From contig JARVKI010000021.1 in the NCBI GenBank assembly GCA_036674765.1, positions 186,001-250,000 on the forward strand: DNA of 64,000 nucleotides, read 5' to 3'. Shown in pieces: positions 22,114 through 34,042 of this stretch. This DNA is from Seiridium cupressi (taxonomy: Eukaryota > Ascomycota > Sordariomycetes > Amphisphaeriales > Sporocadaceae). The position numbers and the translations under genes are program-made. Position 1 is the first letter of the stretch; every line of letters begins with the position of its first letter. The notes beneath the pieces are model-generated. The model worked only from the letters and a program-made list of their open reading frames with translations. It was not told where the DNA came from and ran no database searches.

Positions 22114-25100
22114 GTGAACTAATCACGACGGGGGTGTGGTGTAAACCACAAAAGAACAGGATGCTCTCTTCAACCGAAACTATTTTGCCGCCAACGACCC
22201 AGCCCGGACTGTACTTCGATCCGCCCGCGCTGGACAGCTCATCGTCGACGCTTGATTCTACTGGTCGCAGGGCGTTGCGGAGGCATAAAAATCTCCCGCA
22301 TCCCAGAAACAGCACGCCATCTGTCGCACACAACACAAGCGCACCCCGTGGCTTGACCATCGACACGAAGCCATCTTGGTCGGAGCACAGCTCTCAGCTG
22401 TCAAGTCCTCCTTCGCAGGCTCGTCGAAGTGGGGGGCCTGACCTGCCTCCGACACCACCAGCTCACTCGCGCACCTCGTCCAGCAGCCATTCTGTGCAGC
22501 CCTCCAGCCCGACCTACGTCGAGACTCCTGTGCCAAGCACGTCCAATCTTTCGGCGACGAGGATACCGGGCACCCCGCCAAACCAGAAGAGCCCGCCCAC
22601 TCCCGACGTGACACCACCGCGCCAGGTACGAAGACCAAAGGCATTCCGGCCCCTGCTCTCTGATCGTGTACCTTCAAAGGCGACGACGGTCGACTCCCGA
22701 ACCGAGTCCTTCAGGACGGCGCGAGAGGACCCATATTCTTCCGACGAAGACAAGAGATCTACATTGCGGCCAATTTCCCAGTCCAGAAGAACATCACAAA
22801 ATACAGTCCGGCAATCCTCAAATCCGGAGCAAAACAAAGCAAATGGCGTCGGACTGGGACTGGGACTCGGACTAGAATCAGACGACAATCTGACCCCAAG
22901 AACCAAGCAAGAATTCTTCACCTTTGATGGAGAATGGGGCGCTAGAGGCGGATCTGGAAGTGAGGTCGAGCAGGAATGGGACGAGCACCTCATGAGGAAT
23001 GTGACGGTGCGAAAGCGGCGGCCGAAAATGAAGGGGCAAAATGCACAGAAAGACAAAGCTGCCGAGGTCGTCGAGGACAAGACAGTAACTCCGACCAATG
23101 CGACAAAGGCTCTCCGTGCCATGCCCTTGCACGAAAATATGCGAATGCATTCTTCGCCCAAGGGAACCCCGGACCGGGGAAAGCGCTGGAGTTCGGCACC
23201 TGTGGTAGACTCTCCAATCAACAGCGACACCAGGAGGTTCTCTGGCATGTCTTCGAAATCTACCGTCTCTACGGTTGTGGAGGCCATCCTGGTCGACACA
23301 CCTCCTCAGAGACCGAAAACCCTACGGCATGTCAAGAAGCAAACGGCGCTGCGAGACTCTAGGCCTCAAATATCGCCAACGAGCTCTACGGCAAATTCAA
23401 TTGGCCTGAGTGAGGCGGTCAGACGGCATAGACCACGCGCTGGTGTGGATGCTGACCGGACCGATAGTTACGCATCATCTGCCACGGTGAATTCTCTAGC
23501 TAGTCGTAAGGCACGGCGCGACGTATGGAAAAGTGGCGGGATCCCTGTTGTGGTCATTCCCGATCGCATAGCCTCCATCAAGTCTGCAGAGACTCCTTCG
23601 CTTAGGTCTACCAGCAGTCGGAGATCTCAGAGAAGCAACAGCCTGAGCTCGGTGCCACTGTCGAACCAGGTCAAAGCAAAAGACACAACTCCGTACCCTG
23701 AGCGGACGTCCCGGCGCGGACGGGCCATGTCCTTGTCGACATCTGATGGATCACTTCCCGGCGATCAGCGCACTATGGACTACCCACCAATTGTGCCACT
23801 TCGAACATCATCTCTGTCAGCTCCCACGAGCCGGAACAACTCCAGAAGCAACTCCCGTTCTAATTCCTTGGCTGGCTCTCGCACGGGATCCCTGACGGCC
23901 GACAGCTTGAAACTCCACAATGCTTTGCAAGCCGCGCAGGATCAGCAAACGAAAAGCCAGCCTCCGCCCAAAGTCACCGTGGAACGTGCGCCAAGCATTC
24001 AAGACGTCGAATACATCCCTGCAGAGAGTGAGCACTCAGATCAGAGACGGTTGCATCCGATCTCTTCCGCTGAGTCGCACAGAGGGAAAGATGGACACGA
24101 CCACAGACCACTGGTTGATCACAACGGCGACCCGTTCTTCGGCAAACGGTTGACAGCTCACAACACGCCATTTTCCATAGCTTCCGTTGAGACAAACGGT
24201 ACACACTCCGCCGCCGAGGTTTCGGAAGCTATGGCGGTGAACATTTACCAACATCAAAACAGATCCGTGCTCATGGTGAACCATACCTCCAGAGCGTTTG
24301 ATGCAATTCCGCTTGGAAAGGAAATCTCTGCTAGTACAGATGACACGGAGAGGCAGTCCCTCTCCGCTCCTGCGAAACCTAGTATTACTACCACCGGTCC
24401 GGACGGTGAGCCGGTGACACCATCCCAGCCCAACTTTTCCCTCGATGACGTGGATTCTCCCCTTAGAAATCCACGGGCACCGCCCGAGCCTCCTGCGATC
24501 AAGTTCACACCAGCTACGCCTTCCGGTCTTACCCCGGCCGCGGAAAAGATGAAGATGCTGGGCAACTACTTTGAGACTACGAATGTCGAGAAGCGCCCGT
24601 CGCTTGTCAAAAGGGCTTTCAGTCTGCGCAGCTCAGACAATGCTGCTGCTCGTCCAGGCTTCCTATCCCGTACACTGTCACTCTCGAGAAACGTACGCAA
24701 GGATACAGCCGAAAACCCCGATACTGAGCAGGGCGTGGATGCCATTCGACACCAATACCCCACGATTGACGACCCTCCTGCTGACGAGGCGAGGCTCCAT
24801 CCATTCTGGCGACCGGCATCCTCGCAGTTTGATTTTGACCCTGAAGACGAAGACTGGGTCCACGACATCCCTGACGAGGTTGACCAAGTCTACCGCTACC
24901 CACCGCCTGATACTGCTCGCCCACCGCCGCCACGGCGCTCCTTGTCTGCTCGTCTGAAGCAGACTTTTGCCATCTTGCCAATTACCAGTGACGAACACTA
25001 CATGTCGGCGGGAACGCGTGCTCCAGAACGTCGTACAATCAAACGAACGCCAAGCGGCAACTTGCGTGTCACACGCCACCGTGACAGCTACAGCACTCTG

Positions 25101-25520
25101 CGCTGGCCTGGCCAAGACCGTCCATCGTCTCCTCGTCGCGAACGCAAGGATACCAGAAACGAGACACGCCGGCCATCCACAGCACCTGATGCGCGTCCCG
25201 GCCGGCGCGCCTGGGGTATTGAAAAGCGCGTGGACTCGCAGGGCCGTCGTTTCTTTCCTGGCTGGCAAGACAAGTTTGGTCAAATGGGAATTCAAGGCTT
25301 GCAGCGCCGGCTCAGCGAAAAGAGGAGGCAAAAGCGAAGTGATGAACTCAGGCAAAAGATCAGCAGCCCCCGCGAGGTCCGAGATGGCGTCGGCGAGGTT
25401 ATCAAGCGAGATAGTTATAAGGGTCCCAGCTACCAGACTGGAATCTCCCGCTCAGCCACTCAACCGCAGAACGACATCGATGGTGTCGAGCGGGCACCTA
25501 GGGTCCAAGTCCAGGTCTAG
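22110..25520 (+). CDS. Large Ser/Pro/Arg-rich hypothetical protein
   Basis: Not recognised. A single uninterrupted frame of 1136 codons from the first in-frame ATG (22110). A second ATG at 22161 opens the sequence MLSSTETILPPTTQPGLYFD and may be the true start. Codon use and the absence of stops over 3.4 kb make it a real gene. It is low-complexity and probably disordered: Ser/Thr/Pro/Arg-rich throughout, a short GLGLGLGLE run near residue 250, RSNSRSNS-type repeats near 590, and a basic C-terminal segment with helical, coiled-coil-prone LQRRLSEKRRQKRSDELRQK near 1066-1085. No membrane segment or enzymatic motif is seen. Many RxxS contexts suggest phosphorylation (inference). A role in cell polarity, cytoskeleton or signalling would be guesswork. 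Confidence 0.85.
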   Translation: MSELITTGVWCKPQKNRMLSSTETILPPTTQPGLYFDPPALDSSSSTLDSTGRRALRRHKNLPHPRNSTPSVAHNTSAPRGLTIDTKPSWSEHSSQLSSPPSQARRSGGPDLPPTPPAHSRTSSSSHSVQPSSPTYVETPVPSTSNLSATRIPGTPPNQKSPPTPDVTPPRQVRRPKAFRPLLSDRVPSKATTVDSRTESFRTAREDPYSSDEDKRSTLRPISQSRRTSQNTVRQSSNPEQNKANGVGLGLGLGLESDDNLTPRTKQEFFTFDGEWGARGGSGSEVEQEWDEHLMRNVTVRKRRPKMKGQNAQKDKAAEVVEDKTVTPTNATKALRAMPLHENMRMHSSPKGTPDRGKRWSSAPVVDSPINSDTRRFSGMSSKSTVSTVVEAILVDTPPQRPKTLRHVKKQTALRDSRPQISPTSSTANSIGLSEAVRRHRPRAGVDADRTDSYASSATVNSLASRKARRDVWKSGGIPVVVIPDRIASIKSAETPSLRSTSSRRSQRSNSLSSVPLSNQVKAKDTTPYPERTSRRGRAMSLSTSDGSLPGDQRTMDYPPIVPLRTSSLSAPTSRNNSRSNSRSNSLAGSRTGSLTADSLKLHNALQAAQDQQTKSQPPPKVTVERAPSIQDVEYIPAESEHSDQRRLHPISSAESHRGKDGHDHRPLVDHNGDPFFGKRLTAHNTPFSIASVETNGTHSAAEVSEAMAVNIYQHQNRSVLMVNHTSRAFDAIPLGKEISASTDDTERQSLSAPAKPSITTTGPDGEPVTPSQPNFSLDDVDSPLRNPRAPPEPPAIKFTPATPSGLTPAAEKMKMLGNYFETTNVEKRPSLVKRAFSLRSSDNAAARPGFLSRTLSLSRNVRKDTAENPDTEQGVDAIRHQYPTIDDPPADEARLHPFWRPASSQFDFDPEDEDWVHDIPDEVDQVYRYPPPDTARPPPPRRSLSARLKQTFAILPITSDEHYMSAGTRAPERRTIKRTPSGNLRVTRHRDSYSTLRWPGQDRPSSPRRERKDTRNETRRPSTAPDARPGRRAWGIEKRVDSQGRRFFPGWQDKFGQMGIQGLQRRLSEKRRQKRSDELRQKISSPREVRDGVGEVIKRDSYKGPSYQTGISRSATQPQNDIDGVERAPRVQVQV

Positions 25521-27172
25521 AAGGCCGAGGATGGCGATGATGATTCCTCGGCGGCTATGGTTACGTTCATTCCCATGTCAAGGACCGAGCCCTGTATAAG
25601 AAGGGTCAAGTTCCGTGGTGGTGCCGATGGAGATAGTGGCAGGACGAGATTCCACCCCCAATGCCTGTGATCTGCCGAGGCATGGGAGCGCCGCCGACCT
25701 GACTCGGGATAGCCTGGAGGTGGTGAACAGCATCTTGTCACACTACAATACTCGAAACTGAAATGAACCGCCCTTCAACGGCATACACGACGAGATGACA
25801 CTCATATCAATATTCACGATTACAGCACTGTAAGCATCGGCCACCAATGGACGCATTCATGACGGAGGGGTTTCAATGGATATCGGGGGCTTGATTCCGA
25901 GGTTTCCATCTCACTTGACGACAAAAACAAAAACATTTCAAGCCTGGTTTTACCAAAATACTGCTTTCCTTGTGAGCCAGAACGGGCAAACTCGGATTTG
26001 TTCAGCATCCGAGTGAGGGGGTCCTTGATTCAGGGAAAGGCGAAGCAGGAGCAAAACATGGTAGTCGAGCAGAGGTGATCTGAAAGATATGAAAATGGGG
26101 TTGCTCAAAGGACTATTTGAAATGAGACGTCACTTTTTTCGGAACTTCCCTGTACACCCATCCAACACCTGCTATAGAACGAACCGTTACGATAGATACC
26201 TCACTTTGACATGATGAATGAAGATATGGCGTTTTCTGTTTTTCTTGCAATCACTATTCAGGTATGACGTCTAAGGCACGGCCGGGATTGAGTACTCCTA
26301 TTGTTCATTTGTACTGCATTCCCTGAAGAACCACAAACGTGGTTTCGTAAAGACGCTGACGCACTTGCCAACCTCTGAGATGCGCCCATTTATACCGAAT
26401 CTATCGGAGTGGGCACACGAGTTGACAAAATATCAAGCATTCACAAATGATGCCACTGACGGGACGTACTCTTAGCAAGTTCGCATAAACATCTGCGAGA
26501 ATTTGTTTGTTTCATTGTTGTCCTGCTCTAAAAGAACCGCGTGTCATCGTGTCTTTACCCGATTATCCAGTGATCTTCACTGGAACTCTCTATAGGGCAG
26601 TCTAAGCATACCACAACTCTGTCTACCGCTTACATGAACGAGGCCCCAGTGGCTGCTAACAATCCATAGGGTGTCCCGTTGAAGTACCAGTAGTAGTTTC
26701 CATTGGACAACTCTCTGTTGCCAAAACGAACAAGAGCATCAAAGGGTTGTTCGCAGACGTGGCCCTCGCTGGAACATCAAGTTTTATTTTGTCGAGACTG
26801 TTCCTCCGATGGATTTGGTCACTACGTGTGCTCGTGAGTGGATGTTGTTTTCAATCGCACCAACTCTGCAAGCCACGAAGGCAACTGCAGCCAACTGATC
26901 AAGTACTCCGTAATAATCAGTACCTGATGCTGCGTTGGTAGCTTCTGGCCGAATGCCCCTGCATTAGATCGTGAACAATCTTTAGTCGCAAATTGGCCCC
27001 GAAGCACGCCCGAAGGGATGACATCCACCCTATTACCTATCTCGTCCCATCATGCCGATGGTGATGGATCAAAAGTTGGTTGCATGCACGTACTCTGCTC
27101 CGATATCTTAGTGGCTCCGACGATGGACCAAATCCAGCGCTACTTTGTATCTCGGTCGAGTCGGACTATTGC
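25521..27172. other. Convergent intergenic region, nothing recognised
   Basis: About 1.65 kb between convergent genes, holding both 3' flanks. Only short open frames; no signature seen. Confidence 0.5.
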
Positions 27173-27944
27173 TTAACGTCCACTATGCTGTTGGCCACCA
27201 TGGGGCGGTTGAAATGGCGGCATTCCAGGGGGTGTTGGGAAGCCCTGTCCACCTCCAGGTTGCGGCATTCCGGGAAATGGGGGGAAAGATGGAGCGCCAG
27301 AAGCGCCAGGTGGTGGAAAAGGCAACCCTCCAGGAGGAGGAAATCCTGGAAATGGAGGTAGTCCACCCTGATTGCCGCTGCCGGGGGGAGGAAATGGCAT
27401 ACCTCGGCCGCCAGGAGGGGCTTGAAAATGCGTGTTAGCACTTGTTGTTCTGCTATAGTGGCCCTTATCCCCGTGGCCATATGGGCTGTGAGGAGATGAC
27501 GGAGGATAAGAGACAAGTATCGAACTTACGAGGTAGACCCTGAGCACCGAAGGCACCAGGTGGCAGCGGAGGGGCGCCTGGCATGCCTGGAAGAGGAGGC
27601 ATGCCAGGGAATGGGGGTGGCATGCCGCCAGGGAATGCGCCGGGAGGTCCGCCGTGAGCAAAGCCGTGGCCAGGCTGGTTCTGAGGCAGCATGGGATTTG
27701 CGTGTGCTTGACCTTCGGCGGCGTACGAGGATGTGATGCTGTCGATAACGGACTGTGCCTTCTCGTGTCCGATCTGCTGGTAGTAGTCGACGACGTTACG
27801 GAGGTGGTTACGACCGCTGTTGTGAGCTTTGCGCACCGACATGGAGTCGTGTGTCAAGTAGACATCGCAGTAATCGCAGAAGACTATAGGCAAGGTTAGC
27901 TAAGGGCCATGTACTAACGGGTGATGGGACTCACATTTCGGCAT
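27173..27944 (-). CDS. YHC1: U1 snRNP protein C (U1-C)
   Basis: Spliceosomal U1 snRNP subunit that stabilises pairing of U1 snRNA with the 5' splice site. Three exons: 27944-27935, 27883-27530, 27420-27173; 203 aa. The first coding exon is only 10 nt (MPK plus one base). Joining gives [20 protein letters not shown], the U1-type C2H2 zinc finger (Cys6, Cys9, then His24 and His30 in KAHNSGRNH). The finger is followed by [19 protein letters not shown], which matches the family. The rest is a long Pro/Gly/Met-rich tail, as in other fungal and metazoan U1-C. Introns are 51 and 109 nt; the 109-nt acceptor is AAG, less common but in frame. A divergent promoter region is shared with erv25. Confidence 0.95.
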
Positions 27945-28897
27945 CTTGATGGCTTTCGCGCTGCTGTGGAAGTTCGGAGGGGTGTTTTCTCGAGTATCTG
28001 CTATGTTGCGCGGGATGTCCAAAACGGTCCAGACACGGCAAGAGAGGTGGTGGGTTGTGTGGAATGCAGAGTTGGTGAGAGCTTCGATTCGCGGTCGAGA
28101 AAGAAAGCGCGGCTGAGAAATAATTGGGTAGCGGACAAGCTCAAGCCCCACGTGATTAGCGGCCGGAGAGAGCTTAGAGCTACAGTTACTCGCTCGAGGA
28201 CTGAGTCTGTTCTTTTAATTACATACAGCTACAGGTGAGTAGAAAGAAGTCATATATGAAACTGCGTACACAAACTCCAATCATTAGTCCGACCCTTGTT
28301 TGAGTCTAGCACCCTTATTTCTTCTGTAGATATAGTTGCGATCGCGTATTTCTTTCTCGTTTTCCTGCAATCTCAGCGCACAGCAAAATATTAACTGCAA
28401 GGTTTATACTGTATTGCAAACTGACACACTGATGCAATGATGCCGCTAGCAGGGAGGCTATTTCGTTTCACAACACGGGGTTATGCACATAGTAGTTTTC
28501 TGCCCGAGAAACACCGCCGCCTTAAGGGAGCTTTGACAGCGAAATTGCTGAGATTCATCTGTAAACAAACACGTAATTAGCTCCATAAACCAGATATCAG
28601 ATGGTCCTGCATTTGCCTCTGTAATAAGATATGTCCCGGTCGGTATCAGAAACTACAATGTATTCACTAGTTGCCTCGTACCAAATTCTTTAATCGCATA
28701 ATGCCATTGCCCCCTGCCCCCTGTTTGCTCCCTAGGAGGAAAAGTGTGGAGCTCCAGGATCTGGTGCTGCTGGCGAGTAGCAGGGCGCCGCATCTGATAT
28801 TCTGGCTTGTCTGGCCTCTAAAGTCCAACAGCTCCTTTTCAAGCTTTAGGTGTTCCCAACACACGACCACGGAACATCGCCGCATTCAATCGCAAAC
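27945..28897. other. Divergent promoter region of U1-C and erv25
   Basis: About 0.95 kb between divergently transcribed housekeeping genes. No gene seen. Confidence 0.55.
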
Positions 28898-29685
28898 ATG
28901 GCCTTCACGCGGACATGGCTGCAATGCCTCTGCAGCCTCCTTTTCTTCGTTTCCTCCATCTCGGCCCTCAAGTTCGATCTCGAGGCCAAGCACGGAAAGA
29001 ATGAGAGGTGTATAAGGAATTTCGTCGCCAAGGATACACTGGTCGTGGTAACCGCCACCGTCGACGGCTACAAGGGCGATGGCATGGTCGTCAACATACA
29101 TGTGCGTTTACGACAAGACTGGCGCCGGATCAAGGCATCGTTAGGTTGGTGGTGGGATACATAGCTAACAAGCCCGTGTCTTCCAGATCAAGGATGCTGT
29201 GGGCAACGAGTACGGCCGCGCCAAAGACGTTGTCGGCGAGTCGCGACAGGTCTTCACCTCTCATGACGACGCCGCGTTCGATATTTGCTTCGAGAATCTC
29301 ATCACGGGCAGTACGCGACCCCTCTGATTGTGTGCAGGGGCAACACCCATACTGACCAAATGGCACAGGGCCGAACAACCCCGCCCGCCACGTTGAATTG
29401 GACATTGATATCGGCGCCGACGCAAAGGACTGGTCTGCTATCCAGGCCACAGAGAAGCTGAAACCAATCGAGGCCGACCTCCGCCGCATCGAGGAGACAA
29501 TCTCCGAGATCGTTACCGAAATGGACTACCTACGCTCGCGAGAGCAGAAGCTGAGAGACACGAACGAGAGCACCAACACCCGAGTCAAGTGGTTCGGCAT
29601 TGGAACGACGATGCTGCTCATTGGCCTCTGGGTGTGGCAGATCATGTACCTGCGGGCCTACTTCCGTAGCAAGCATCTCATCTAA
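28898..29685 (+). CDS. ERV25: p24-family ER-Golgi cargo receptor Erv25
   Basis: Type I membrane protein of COPII vesicles, acting with Emp24 in a hetero-oligomer that selects GPI-anchored and other cargo. Three exons: 28898-29101, 29187-29310, 29369-29685; 214 aa, typical. Signal peptide ([20 protein letters not shown]), GOLD domain beginning [20 protein letters not shown] with the paired Cys (Cys41 here, the second in DICFENL), [17 protein letters not shown], a coiled coil ([19 protein letters not shown]), one transmembrane helix and a short cytosolic tail [12 protein letters not shown] with the aromatic COPII-binding motif. The tail and the [15 protein letters not shown] segment point to Erv25 rather than Emp24 or Erp proteins. 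Confidence 0.95.
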
Positions 29686-30360
29686 GCATGTAGGAGTACG
29701 GATAGGAGCGGACTGGCAGGGATTGTTCAATAGTCAACAAGCTCTCAGTGGCGTCCCGAGAGTTCTACATGCGGTTTTGTGATTTCACTTCAGCAATGGG
29801 GTTACGGAGGCAAAATAAGGGCACTCTCGAAAAGGAGCTTCCAAAGCAGTGTATGCATATGGCGAGCTATCAAGGCGAAGGCGCTTCTATGATAGCAAGG
29901 CAAGGAGTCTCGAGATGAATAAACGGCGTTAATGACTGGCAAACTAATTCTCTTCCCGTTGTGTGCCTGCATATTCTTGCCCTGACTTTGGCATTGTCCG
30001 TGATATTGGTCCACCCTGCATCACCAATCTGTCGGCGATCAATCATGAGTTCAGTAGATACTTGAGAAGAAGAAAAAGGTAATCGTATCAGTAATGCACT
30101 GACCGCAGATTCTCCAAGATCCTGCGATGAAAGACAAGACTCCTTGTTGCTGGCCGATCCGGAGCAGACCGGCAAGAGCCGCCCGGGGAACGCGGCCTCG
30201 GCAATCTCCAATTCGGACAAGCTAAGAATTTCCTCTACGTCAACGATCAGCTCTACACAGTGGGCACCTGTTCGCTGAAGGTTTTGTCCCGCGGTCATTT
30301 GGCACTCACGCAGTCTATCCCGATTCAGAGTTCTTGACGACGAGAAGATCAGTCTCCAAG
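29686..30360. other. Intergenic: erv25 3' flank and sdh5 promoter
   Basis: About 0.67 kb. A minus-strand open frame crosses it into the sdh5 first exon but has no signature and looks like a shadow of the coding strand. Confidence 0.5.
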
Positions 30361-31252
30361 ATGACAGTTCTGCGATCCATTCTGCGACGAACAGCAGCTC
30401 CAAGAGCCATCGCTGCAGCCGTCCGTCCCTTCTCGGCAAGTACCAGTTTCGCAGCTCGCGTATCCAATGCGCCGCCCGCGGGCCCGCCATCCGGCGGCGA
30501 GATGGGCGTCGGCGAGCTTGAGGGCGCCGAGTTCAAGATCGAGCCATTGCGCCGCGTTGGCGAGGACGAGAAGACCATGAGGGCGCGACTGGTTTGTGAG
30601 TGACTCTACCTATCCATGGCTCACCGACCGCTGTGTACATGTACACTGATACGAGGAATCTCGAAAAGACCAGTCTCGCAAGCGAGGAACCCTCGAGTCT
30701 GATCTCCTGCTCAGCACTTTTGCAGACGCCTACCTGCCCAAGATGTCGAAAGAGCAGATGGCGCAATACGACCGCTTCCTCGACGAGAATGACTGGGACA
30801 TCTACTACTGGGCTACGCAAGAAGCCCCTTCGCCTGCCACCGAGTCTCTTTCGTCGTCGCCTCCATCTTCCTCCTCCGACACAGCATATGCCGGCGACGC
30901 GGAGGCCCAAGCCGCCGTAAAATCAGCCAGCAGCCAGACTACCACTCAGACATCGTCATGGAAACCCACGTCGCCTTTCCAGGAAGCTGCAAACGACATC
31001 ACTGCGCCGCCTGGTCAGGCAGGCAAGAACGCTGCTGCTGCCGCCGCCGCCGCGTCAGAGGAGCCGTACCGCAAGCCTGGCGAGGGCGAGTGGGCACAGA
31101 CTGTGGGCACATTCAAGCCGGCGTATCGGCCCGTGCCCGTGCGGTGGAAGGACAGCGAGGTTCTGACGTTGCTTAGAGAGCACGTAAAGAGAAGGAGTAT
31201 GGGCGGCAAGGAGGGCGGCGGCATGGGATTCATGCCTAATCTGAAGAACTAA
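30361..31252 (+). CDS. SDH5: Succinate dehydrogenase assembly factor 2 (Sdh5/SdhAF2)
   Basis: Mitochondrial matrix factor needed for covalent flavinylation of the Sdh1 subunit of complex II. Two exons: 30361-30595 and 30669-31252; 272 aa. N-terminal presequence [20 protein letters not shown], rich in Arg and Ala without acids. Conserved core from about residue 60 to 127: [20 protein letters not shown] (formed across the intron), then [30 protein letters not shown]. Beyond the core is a long Ser/Ala/Thr-rich C-terminal extension (about 130-272) absent from the short yeast protein but usual in moulds. It ends with a conserved-looking [20 protein letters not shown]. Confidence 0.95.
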
Positions 31253-32287
31253 GCTAGACGGAGGCATCTCAACATTGGGCATCGCCACAGTATCAGCTGC
31301 GAAGCGTGTATAAAATAAAAAGAAGGGCTCCGTTCCTAATGTGAGGATCGGAAACACACCAATGTACATTTGTATCATGATCAAAATAGACATATCATCC
31401 ACGTTAACCGCATCTACACAGACCAGTGGTTTTGGCATGGCGCAACAACAATAGCATGGATGGGATCAGAAGTAAAAAGCTCATTTCCAACAACCTCAAC
31501 TTCCCGATTGTTATTCATTATTGGCCATGCAATGACACGATCATAGCCTTGTGAAGTTACTAATAGGTCAATTCCCACTAGACTCTCCTAGCCCAACGTG
31601 AAAATGGCCCTGCTGATTAGCAAGAATTCGGGCTTAAATAGATAGTGAGGAGGATGAATAGTAATAGTATATGGAAGAAAGCAAGGGCAAGGAGATACAA
31701 GATCACATCCCACGTGCTGAGGGCGTATGGTAACTTCAATTTCCGCGCGGCCTACCGGGGTCATTTAATCTCGCGCATGTCTAACGGATAGACCTTTCCC
31801 CAGCTCACGTAGAATGGCTTCCAGGTAGATCTGTAAAACGCCAGCATAGACCGCGTAGAGTAGGAAGAGGGAGATGGAGGGAGGGTCTATATTTCCAGAA
31901 TAAAAGAGAAGAGAAAAAAAAAAAAAAAGTCATTCAGAATAGCGTCATCAATGTATTGAGCAATTCCCATTATGGAGGTTTTATCTCCTGGTAAATAACG
32001 AATGTCGACAAGCAACATTCTCATTTGTTCGTTATCTCATACAGAGCCTTCCTGTTCTCCACTCTCTGCAGCTGCCCTTTACAGATCAAAATTGAATGAG
32101 CCCGGGTCTCGCTCTTAACTCCAGTAACCTCCAAGTCTTCAAATGGGGTGTCCATGTGGTATCTTCCAATTTGCAATGCAGTAAGTAAAACAAAAGAACC
32201 TCCAAGCAGAACTCTCTGCAATCCAATCATAGTCTCATCTACAGAGGGCGACTTTCCGTGGCCAAGAACCGCGAGTAGTCATGGAGC
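31253..32287. other. Convergent intergenic region with poly-A tract
   Basis: About 1 kb between convergent sdh5 and dsn1, containing both 3' flanks and a run of 15 A at 31914-31928. A 69-codon minus-strand frame at 32230-32021 with one hydrophobic stretch is unsupported. Confidence 0.5.
31914..31928. repeat. Poly-A homopolymer run
   Basis: Fifteen consecutive A in a purine-rich context between two convergent genes. Confidence 0.85.
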
Positions 32288-34042
32288 TCATCCTCCACCC
32301 TCGCCCTCGGGTAGTATCCTCCCAAGGCTCCTCAACACTTCCATGACCGGCATATCCTTTGTGCCTGCACTCTTTTTCTCCTTCTCTTCGCGCTCTTTTA
32401 GACGGGCGGCGCTCAGAGACAACACGCGGTCCGCCTCCCGACCTGCCGTGTTGACACGTTGCTCGACTTTATGTACACTGTCCGCTAGATGGTCGACACT
32501 GAATTCTAACGATTGTTGCAGCGCTTGTATTCGCGCTTGTGTTTGGATCCTGAGGTTTGCGAAACTCGATGCTGTGTCTGTTATGGTGGCTAGCATCTGC
32601 GCCTCCTCGGGATCAAGTAATGAGGAGTCCAGTATTTGCTGGCCTTGGTCTGTGGATGGTGGATTTGAAGAGGGAAAGAGTGGTGGTAATTCAGGGGGTG
32701 CTTGTTTGAGCGACAACCACGTTTTCTTTTCGGCTTTTAACCTGCAATTCTGGTCAGCCTGCGTTCCCGAGGCAGTAGGCAGACTCGTGACTCACCTTTT
32801 TATCCTCTCTTCCAATTCCGCGCTTTTCTCTTCGTGTTCAATATTTCTGGGATTTGGCTTCTCGATGGCTGGCGGCCGTGGCACATCTTCCCTCGAAAAC
32901 CAATCTGAAAATTCCGACTTCGAGCCAAAGTCCTTCAGTATTTGATCCTGTATTGCTCGTGCTGATGTCCACGTCAGTTTCTTGGCCCAATTCCTGTTGT
33001 CTCTAGCCCGACCTCCAGACAGGAGCTTACTCACCTCCCAAAATAGCATTCGAATTCAGACTGCCCAACGGTGGTTTCTCACTCAACGCACGTTCGCCGC
33101 ACCAGGTCAAAAGTTGTTTCATGCGCCGAGGCTCACTAAGACCTTCGGCTTCGATATGCTTGAAAAATTCGGCCGACTTGACCTCGCGGTGCGGGATCGC
33201 GCTGTGCCCATTATCAATTAGCGAGCTCGCCCTCCGTCCTCGCATCCCCAAACTGCTTCGACGTCCGCCTGTCTTGCGCCTCATCTCCTTATTACGGTTC
33301 ATGACGGGAGTGTCGCTGAACGGTAGGGCGATCTTCTTAGAGTCTGCTGTCTTTGTCGCTTCACTTTTACCCCGTACTTTCTCCACCACCAGTGCCCGGG
33401 GCGTTTGTATCGCGGGACGAGGGGATAGCTGGGGGGAGACGTCCATGTCTACCTCAGCATGGCGATTTTTTGATGCGCCGTTGGTCGTTCTCGCCTTGGA
33501 TTTCGGCTGTTCTGACCGTTTTTCTACTTGTTCCGGCTTTTCCGATGAAGAGCGCCGCCCCCGGCGCGTCGTCCGTTGTGGCGGTGGTACTTGAACTGGT
33601 ACATCCTGGTGCACTGCTAACTGGCTGGACCTTCGCTTAGATACCCTCCTCGGTGGTGGTGCTGGCTGGACTTCCTCCACGGCAGCTTCGCGCGCCTTGC
33701 TTGCCTTTGGCGGTCTGCCGGGTTTCCTCGCCGCGGGAGCTGGTACTGGCGCAACCTCATCCTCTGGTATCGGCTCTGGTTTTGATGTCTTCGCCCGCTT
33801 CGTTGCCCGTGTGAATTGAAAATCGCCATCGTTCTCATCGTATGCTGTACGTCTTCGGTCAGCGTCATTCATACACCCCATGGGTTCGCCCGGGTCCCAC
33901 AAGCCGCCCGAGGCTTTCCAATCCCCGCGATCCAGAAAAAGAGAAGTGACGCACCGGCAAGACGCTCGCTCCGGCGGCGCTTGGGCTGATGGCTCATGCT
34001 CAATACTTGCAGCGGCTGGCGGGTCTGCACAAGAGTCGTCAT
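32288..34042 (-). CDS. DSN1: Kinetochore MIND/Mis12-complex subunit Dsn1 (Mis13)
   Basis: Component of the Mis12/MIND complex linking inner-kinetochore CENP-C/Mif2 to the Ndc80 complex. Four exons: 34042-33955, 33844-33035, 32961-32796, 32741-32288; 505 aa. Start taken at 34042 (MTTLVQTRQPLQ); a second in-frame ATG lies at 33997. N-terminal half is basic and disordered, with an AT-hook-like RKPGRPPK near residues 69-76. The conserved Dsn1 region starts with RRSSLGMRGRRASSLI (about 225-242), two basic-Ser patches matching Aurora B/Ipl1 sites, then REVKSAEFFKHIEAEGLSEP and ARAIQDQILKDFGSKSEFSD. A coiled coil follows (EEKSAELEERIKRLKAEKK). The third-exon junction ILG-ARAIQDQ matches the family. 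Convergent with sdh5. Confidence 0.88.

Noticed and set aside
22514..23299. 261-codon minus-strand frame opposite the Ser-rich gene
   Set aside because: Antisense shadow; Ser-rich codons on both strands commonly create long mirror frames.
32021..32230. 69-codon minus-strand frame with a hydrophobic segment downstream of dsn1
   Set aside because: Lies in the 3' flank between convergent genes; one hydrophobic stretch is not enough support.
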